From Pseudomonadota bacterium (GTDB lineage: Bacteria > Myxococcota_A > Polyangia > Polyangiales > Polyangiaceae): a DNA stretch of 7,897 nt. Below are positions 4,960 through 7,897 of this stretch, piece after piece. The first letter of the stretch is position 1, and every line of letters starts with the position of its first letter. The stretch lies in the NCBI GenBank assembly GCA_003242355.1, contig QGUH01000131.1, positions 1 through 7,897 of the forward strand. Reading direction: 5' to 3'. A program made the translations under genes and the position numbers. The notes below the pieces were generated by a model. That model worked only from the letters and a program-made list of their open reading frames with translations. It searched no databases and was not told the origin of the DNA.

Positions 4960-6483
4960 GTGCGTCGGTTGCGGCTTCGTTTGGATTCGATTTCGCAGGG
5001 CCAGCCGGGTTCTGGTCCGGTGAGCGGCGTTCGTGTGTCGTTGACGCAGCTCGGAACGCCGGGCTCGCTCGCCCAGCGCGACGGCCGCGTGCCTGCCGAG
5101 ATCGTGTTCGCTGCACGGTATTTCGAGCGGCGGCGGGGGCAGGAGGGCACCGAGCCGCGGCCATTCGCCGTGCTCCGGGGAGAGGTCGCCACTCGCGGCA
5201 ATCCGCCGGAGAGCACGTTCGTGCTGGGGAGCGCGCAGGGCGGCACCCACCTCGAGCACACGCCACCTATCGAGAGCGATACCCCGGGCCCTCACGACAA
5301 GGAAACGCAGCGCACGGTTCGGCCGCGACGCGTCCTGCGCCTCGAGCTCGATGGCCGGTCGTTCCAGGGTCAGACCACGCAGGAGGAATTCCTGTTCGTG
5401 GTGCCGGAAGAACGGCCCTCGCGCCACTTGGAGGTGCTCGCGTCGCTCTCGCTCAATGGACAGACCGAAGCGGCCTTCGAGGTGAACGACGTGCTCGACG
5501 TGCCGCTCAGGGTGGCCGTGGACTTCCCACTGCCACCGCAGAAAGCGGCGGCGACGATCGAAGAGCCGAGCCCGATCCTGCTCGCGGACGCGAGTCAGGC
5601 CCTCGGGCTGACGCCGACGACCGCAACGGACGCGACCCCCGGACCACCGCCGGCCCGGCTCGAGTTCACGGAGGGGCCGCGGACGAAACCCCCGATTCGC
5701 CATGACCATGGCTTCTTGACGGGTCCGGATGGCAACATCGACCCGAGCAAATTCGAAGAGCCCACGCTCCGAGATCGTGCCGCGCTCGCCAAATGGATTG
5801 CGATGCTGCGCGGGGCTCAGCTCCTTCGCCCCGATCTGAAAGACGGCACGGACGCTTACGAGCACTTTTTGTTCGGCGGCGGCGCTCAGTGGTCGTTCAG
5901 CTACGACAAGTTCGTCGCGACGGACGCGAGCGGGAAGAAGGTGCTCGAGTCCGCAGTCGACGATCTGGTTCGCGGCGCGATCCAGATTCACGACACGAAG
6001 CTCAACGCGACGCCAGCCGCTCCGCAAACGGATTCGTTCGAGCTGACGAGCACGGATGTCTCCGTGGGCTCGGATCGTCTTCGATATCCCTATCCGGCCA
6101 CCGAGAATTGGCAGAAGGCGATCGGCGGACACGTGATCTGGGCGCACGCGAAGGTCACCGTGGTCACGGAGCCGAGCTTGAAGCGAACGTTCGAGGCGCG
6201 GCTCACGCTCGAAGCGGAGGACATGTACAACTTCAACCCGAGCGCGAAGGACATCGCGACGGGAATCCCGGATTCCGAGAATGGTCGCTTCGAGATCACT
6301 CGGCTCGCACACGAGTTCCTGAGCGTGTCGTCGCTGACGCGCCTGGTGAGCTTCGAGGTGACCGCGGACGGTCGGGTGACGAACGTCTCCGTCACGCGTG
6401 AGCCGCCTGCTCCCGTTCCCCCACCGGCGCCAGGCGTACAGCCGCCGCCACCACCGCCACCGCCCGCGCCGCCGCCTCCCTGA
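4960..6483 (+). CDS. Uncharacterised protein with DxYNFN...NGRF signature and Pro-rich tail; possible secretion-associated effector
   Basis: The open frame gives up to 507 residues from GTG 4960; GTG 5020 and GTG 5032 (giving MSLTQLGTPG) are alternatives, and codon use becomes typical only after about 5000. There is no signal peptide. Residues about 25-195 look beta-rich (RRVLRLELDGRSF, EEFLFVVPEE, LEVLASLSLNGQTEAAF). A Pro/Ala/Thr linker follows (200-235). The second half contains LRDRAALAKWIAMLRGAQLL (270-289), HFLFGGGAQWSFSYDKF (302-318), RLRYPYPATENWQKAIGGHV (373-392) and a conserved-looking block EDMYNFNPSAKDIATGIPD (420-438) then NGRFEITRLAHEF (441-453). From memory this block resembles uncharacterised proteins found near type VI secretion or RHS loci (possibly DUF6402-like); I could not check this. 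The C-terminus is a polyproline tail (482-507). A small lipoprotein gene follows 147 bases later on the same strand, an arrangement seen in effector/immunity pairs. The function is unknown. Confidence 0.8.
   Translation: MRRLRLRLDSISQGQPGSGPVSGVRVSLTQLGTPGSLAQRDGRVPAEIVFAARYFERRRGQEGTEPRPFAVLRGEVATRGNPPESTFVLGSAQGGTHLEHTPPIESDTPGPHDKETQRTVRPRRVLRLELDGRSFQGQTTQEEFLFVVPEERPSRHLEVLASLSLNGQTEAAFEVNDVLDVPLRVAVDFPLPPQKAAATIEEPSPILLADASQALGLTPTTATDATPGPPPARLEFTEGPRTKPPIRHDHGFLTGPDGNIDPSKFEEPTLRDRAALAKWIAMLRGAQLLRPDLKDGTDAYEHFLFGGGAQWSFSYDKFVATDASGKKVLESAVDDLVRGAIQIHDTKLNATPAAPQTDSFELTSTDVSVGSDRLRYPYPATENWQKAIGGHVIWAHAKVTVVTEPSLKRTFEARLTLEAEDMYNFNPSAKDIATGIPDSENGRFEITRLAHEFLSVSSLTRLVSFEVTADGRVTNVSVTREPPAPVPPPAPGVQPPPPPPPPAPPPP
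6403..6480 (+). repeat. Low-complexity CCG/CCA/GCC tract encoding a polyproline tail
   Basis: The last 26 codons of the preceding gene are almost only Pro with some Ala, Val, Gly and Gln, including a run of eight prolines. Codon use within the run is mixed (ccg, cca, ccc), so it is not a pure triplet expansion. Such tails are flexible and may cross the peptidoglycan or bind partner domains; ribosome stalling at the run (EF-P dependence) is expected from general knowledge. Confidence 0.8.
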
Positions 6484-6630
6484 TCCCGAAAACCGCGCAG
6501 CGTCGTCCGCCGTGCTCGAACGCCTGGAGCGACAAATGGTTCGGAATGCGCCGAAGAATGCGGAAAACGGCATCGAACGGCACGTTCGGTGTTTGCCGCG
6601 GCGGCTCCCGTCGAAACGAGGATTCGGTCG
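6484..6630. other. Spacer between the DxYNFN protein gene and the lipoprotein gene
   Basis: These 147 bases show no coding potential I would defend and no clear hairpin. The only functional element seen is GAGGA at 6618-6622, a good Shine-Dalgarno 8 bases before ATG 6631. The gap is long for a tight operon, so the lipoprotein may have its own promoter, although I could not identify one. Confidence 0.5.
6618..6622 (+). promoter_or_regulatory. Ribosome binding site (GAGGA) fixing the lipoprotein start
   Basis: GAGGA lies 8 bases upstream of ATG 6631. It favours that ATG over the upstream alternative at 6589, which would place 14 uncharged and charged residues before the signal peptide, and over the adjacent ATG 6634. 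Confidence 0.6.
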
Positions 6631-7104
6631 ATGATGGGGGGAGTCGTGCGCGCGGTGCGCTGGGCGCTGCTCTTGCTGAGCTGCGGGGCTTGCCGGTCGT
6701 CGCCCGAGCCAACCGTTCGGCAGGATCTCGCGCCGCTCGCACGACGCGTCGACCTTCCCTCCGGCGTACGCTCGGCGCGGTGGGTCGCACTGCCCGCGTA
6801 CACGGACTCCGGGTGGCTCGAAGCGCCCGAACGCCCGCACCGCCTGTACGTCTGGCTCGAGCTCTCGGCGCCCGCTCCTGCGCGAAGCGGGAGCACGAGT
6901 CAGGTGATCGTTCCCAAAGACGTCGCAAGCCGCATCCTGCCCTCGACGGTGTCGACGGCGGCTGCCGAAGACACGAAACACGTCACCGTAACCGGGGCTC
7001 CCCTCGCTCCTCCTCCTCAGCCGCGCGATTCACGAACGTCCGTCGAAGACGCCGTGGCAATCGGCGGCGGCGCGTTGCTCGTGCTGTTCGCTCGCGACGA
7101 GTAG
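6631..7104 (+). CDS. Predicted lipoprotein of unknown function (possible immunity partner)
   Basis: This is a 157-residue protein from ATG 6631 to TAG 7102. It begins MMGGVVRAVRWALLLLSCGA then CRSSPEP: a positively charged n-region, a hydrophobic core ALLLLS, and a lipobox-like L-L-S-C (a second Cys follows three residues later), so a type II signal peptide with lipid attachment at one of these cysteines is likely. The mature part has RWVALPAYTDSGWLEAPERP and RLYVWLELSAPAP, predicted beta strands, then a Pro/Ser/Thr-rich region and a hydrophobic stretch VEDAVAIGGGALLVLFARDE at the very end. I recognise no family. It lies downstream of the 507-residue protein on the same strand; periplasmic lipoproteins often neutralise secreted antibacterial effectors, so an immunity role is possible but unproven. 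Confidence 0.75.
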   Translation: MMGGVVRAVRWALLLLSCGACRSSPEPTVRQDLAPLARRVDLPSGVRSARWVALPAYTDSGWLEAPERPHRLYVWLELSAPAPARSGSTSQVIVPKDVASRILPSTVSTAAAEDTKHVTVTGAPLAPPPQPRDSRTSVEDAVAIGGGALLVLFARDE

Positions 7105-7138
7105 TCGGACGCGCGTGCGCGACGTGCTCGCGCGCGAC
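7104..7138. terminator. GC-rich stem-loop between convergent genes, possible bidirectional terminator
   Basis: GTCG plus CGCGCG (7104-7107, 7110-7115) can pair with CGCGCGCGAC (7129-7138), leaving a two-base bulge and a 13-base loop. It starts at the lipoprotein stop and lies in the 46-base gap between two genes that converge. There is no T-tract on either side, so if it terminates transcription it does so weakly or with Rho. Confidence 0.3.
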
Positions 7139-7150
7139 CCCCTTCGGAAT

Positions 7151-7215
7151 CTATTCGAACAGCTCGTCCGCGGAGGTCGCGGTGACAGCGCGCTCCAACC
7201 GTCGACCCAACCCGC
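7151..7215 (-). repeat. Third copy of the PD-(D/E)XK-like family 3' end
   Basis: About 65 bases ending at TAG 7151 match the 3' end of the gene at 3867-4808 and of the relic at 715-1018. In the plus direction all start CTA, and two share CTATTCGAACARCTC, followed in all by GCGCGCTCCA(A/G)CC. The encoded L-G-R-x-L-E-R-A-x-T-x-x-S-x-E/D-E-x-F is conserved in all three. Homology fades beyond about 7215. Confidence 0.75.
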
Positions 7216-7897
7216 TTCGCGTCCAAAAGGCGTCGGGCACGCGTCCCCGAGCACTACGACGGCACGCCGTGAGACGGGCGCTGCGGCGACGTCGGAGGAT
7301 CAAGGGACGGGAAGCGTCGAGGTGCACGACACGCCGCCACCGCATCACCCAAGAGCCAGGTACGGCGATGCGGCAGTACTCGACGATAGAGACGACGCGG
7401 CGACGTCGGATCGCCAAAAGACCGAGCACGACGACCCCCATCGTCGTCATCGGGACATCCGAAAGCCCACCGCGGGCGGCGGAAGACGCGGGAGAAAGGG
7501 CGCAACCGCCGCGCGCGGTTGCCACACCGTGCGCGAGGTGATGGTCGACGGCGATGGGAACGCGGCGTTCGAGGAGCAGAGAGCCTCGGTAGCGAACGGC
7601 GATGTCGAGGTGGCCACCGCCGCTGCCCGCGGGCGCAACGACGGAAAAGCGATACAGGCCGGGGCCGATGCGGGTCAGCGGCTCGCGGATGCTGCCGCCG
7701 CGAACGTCGAGCACGAGCGCGCGATCGTCGAGCGCGTCGGCGAGGCGATTCTCCGCGTCGCGGAGTGAAAGGGTGCCGACGAGGGGCGAGGAGGGCTCGG
7801 GGCGCGCGAAGGACGCGGAGAGCGTGAGCCAGCAAGGGTCGGGGTCGGGTCGCCGCGGGGGGCGCCCGTTCCCCAACGCCAGGCCCCCAAAGTCCCG
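7151..7897 (-). CDS. C-terminal part of a MYXO-CTERM-like surface protein, frame extended into a PD-(D/E)XK-family tail (5' partial)
   Basis: The minus-strand frame is open from the window edge (7897) to TAG 7151, about 248 residues; the start lies outside, and TTG 7876 is not a likely start. The visible N-terminal part looks like an Ig-like/filament-type domain: LVGTLSLRDAENRLADALDD, then LVLDVRGG, TRIGPGLYRFSVVAPAGSGG, and ERRVPIAVDHHLAHG. It ends in RGGC (Cys codon at 7504-7502), a short linker, a hydrophobic helix MGVVVLGLLAI and RRRR (7408-7397). This is the layout of the MYXO-CTERM sorting signal, in which the Cys is processed for display on the outer membrane. Such proteins normally stop within a few residues of the Arg cluster. 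This one continues about 80 residues: a 60-residue Arg-rich stretch without family resemblance, then GLGRRLERAVTATSADELFE, the C-terminus of the family at 3867-4808. The extension is probably a later fusion or read-through. Confidence 0.75.
   Translation of the reverse strand, partial: RDFGGLALGNGRPPRRPDPDPCWLTLSASFARPEPSSPLVGTLSLRDAENRLADALDDRALVLDVRGGSIREPLTRIGPGLYRFSVVAPAGSGGGHLDIAVRYRGSLLLERRVPIAVDHHLAHGVATARGGCALSPASSAARGGLSDVPMTTMGVVVLGLLAIRRRRVVSIVEYCRIAVPGSWVMRWRRVVHLDASRPLILRRRRSARLTACRRSARGRVPDAFWTRSGLGRRLERAVTATSADELFE

Noticed and set aside
4525..6981. Very long minus-strand open frame (about 818 codons) opposite the DxYNFN protein gene
   Set aside because: It is low-complexity Arg/Ala/Gly-rich translation with no family resemblance and lies antisense to a gene with convincing protein-like sequence; long antisense frames are expected in GC-rich DNA.
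7236..7258. Possible vestige of a Uma2 3' end (CGTCCCCGAGC, like 3762-3772) next to the third PD-(D/E)XK-like tail
   Set aside because: Only about 17 bases resemble the Uma2 relic and no protein-level continuity follows; too short to separate from chance in this composition.

Overview
The window is very GC-rich with strong C/G third-position bias. It carries several marks typical of large-genome myxobacteria (Myxococcota, probably the Polyangiales/Sorangium side): a Uma2-family protein, a paralogous PD-(D/E)XK-like protein with an (R-x-E-G)n tail, a MYXO-CTERM-like sorting signal (Cys, hydrophobic helix, Arg cluster), and GTG starts. The lineage assignment is inference from these traits; no ribosomal or other phylogenetic marker is present.

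Layout, left to right. (1) 1-702, + strand: 3' part of an ECF41/SigJ-type sigma factor with a SnoaL-like C-terminal domain; its 5' end is outside the window. (2) 715-1690, - strand: an intact-length Uma2 gene (1097-1690) followed downstream by a frameshifted, N-terminally truncated relic of the PD-(D/E)XK-like family (715-1018). (3) 1978-3566, + strand: a two-gene unit, a GNAT-like protein overlapping by ATGA a short ribonuclease Z that closely resembles the plant-type enzyme. (4) 3660-4808, - strand: the mirror of region 2. The PD-(D/E)XK-like gene is intact here (3867-4808) and the Uma2 gene downstream is a relic with a large internal deletion (3738-3866). (5) 4960-7104, + strand: a 507-residue uncharacterised protein with a proline-rich tail and a DxYNFN...NGRF signature that I associate with secretion-linked proteins, then a small predicted lipoprotein. 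I read these as a possible effector/immunity-like pair, without proof. (6) 7151-7897, - strand: C-terminal part of a surface protein whose frame runs past its anchor signal into a third short copy of the PD-(D/E)XK-like C-terminus.

The main structural theme is a scattered, directly oriented repeat family. Three copies of the PD-(D/E)XK-like 3' end share the same terminal TAG (715, 3867, 7151), and two copies of the Uma2 3' half flank the GNAT/RNase Z unit. The best candidates for new biology are the 4960-7104 pair and the mosaic Uma2/PD-(D/E)XK relics. No tRNA, rRNA, CRISPR array or recognisable insertion-sequence transposase was seen.
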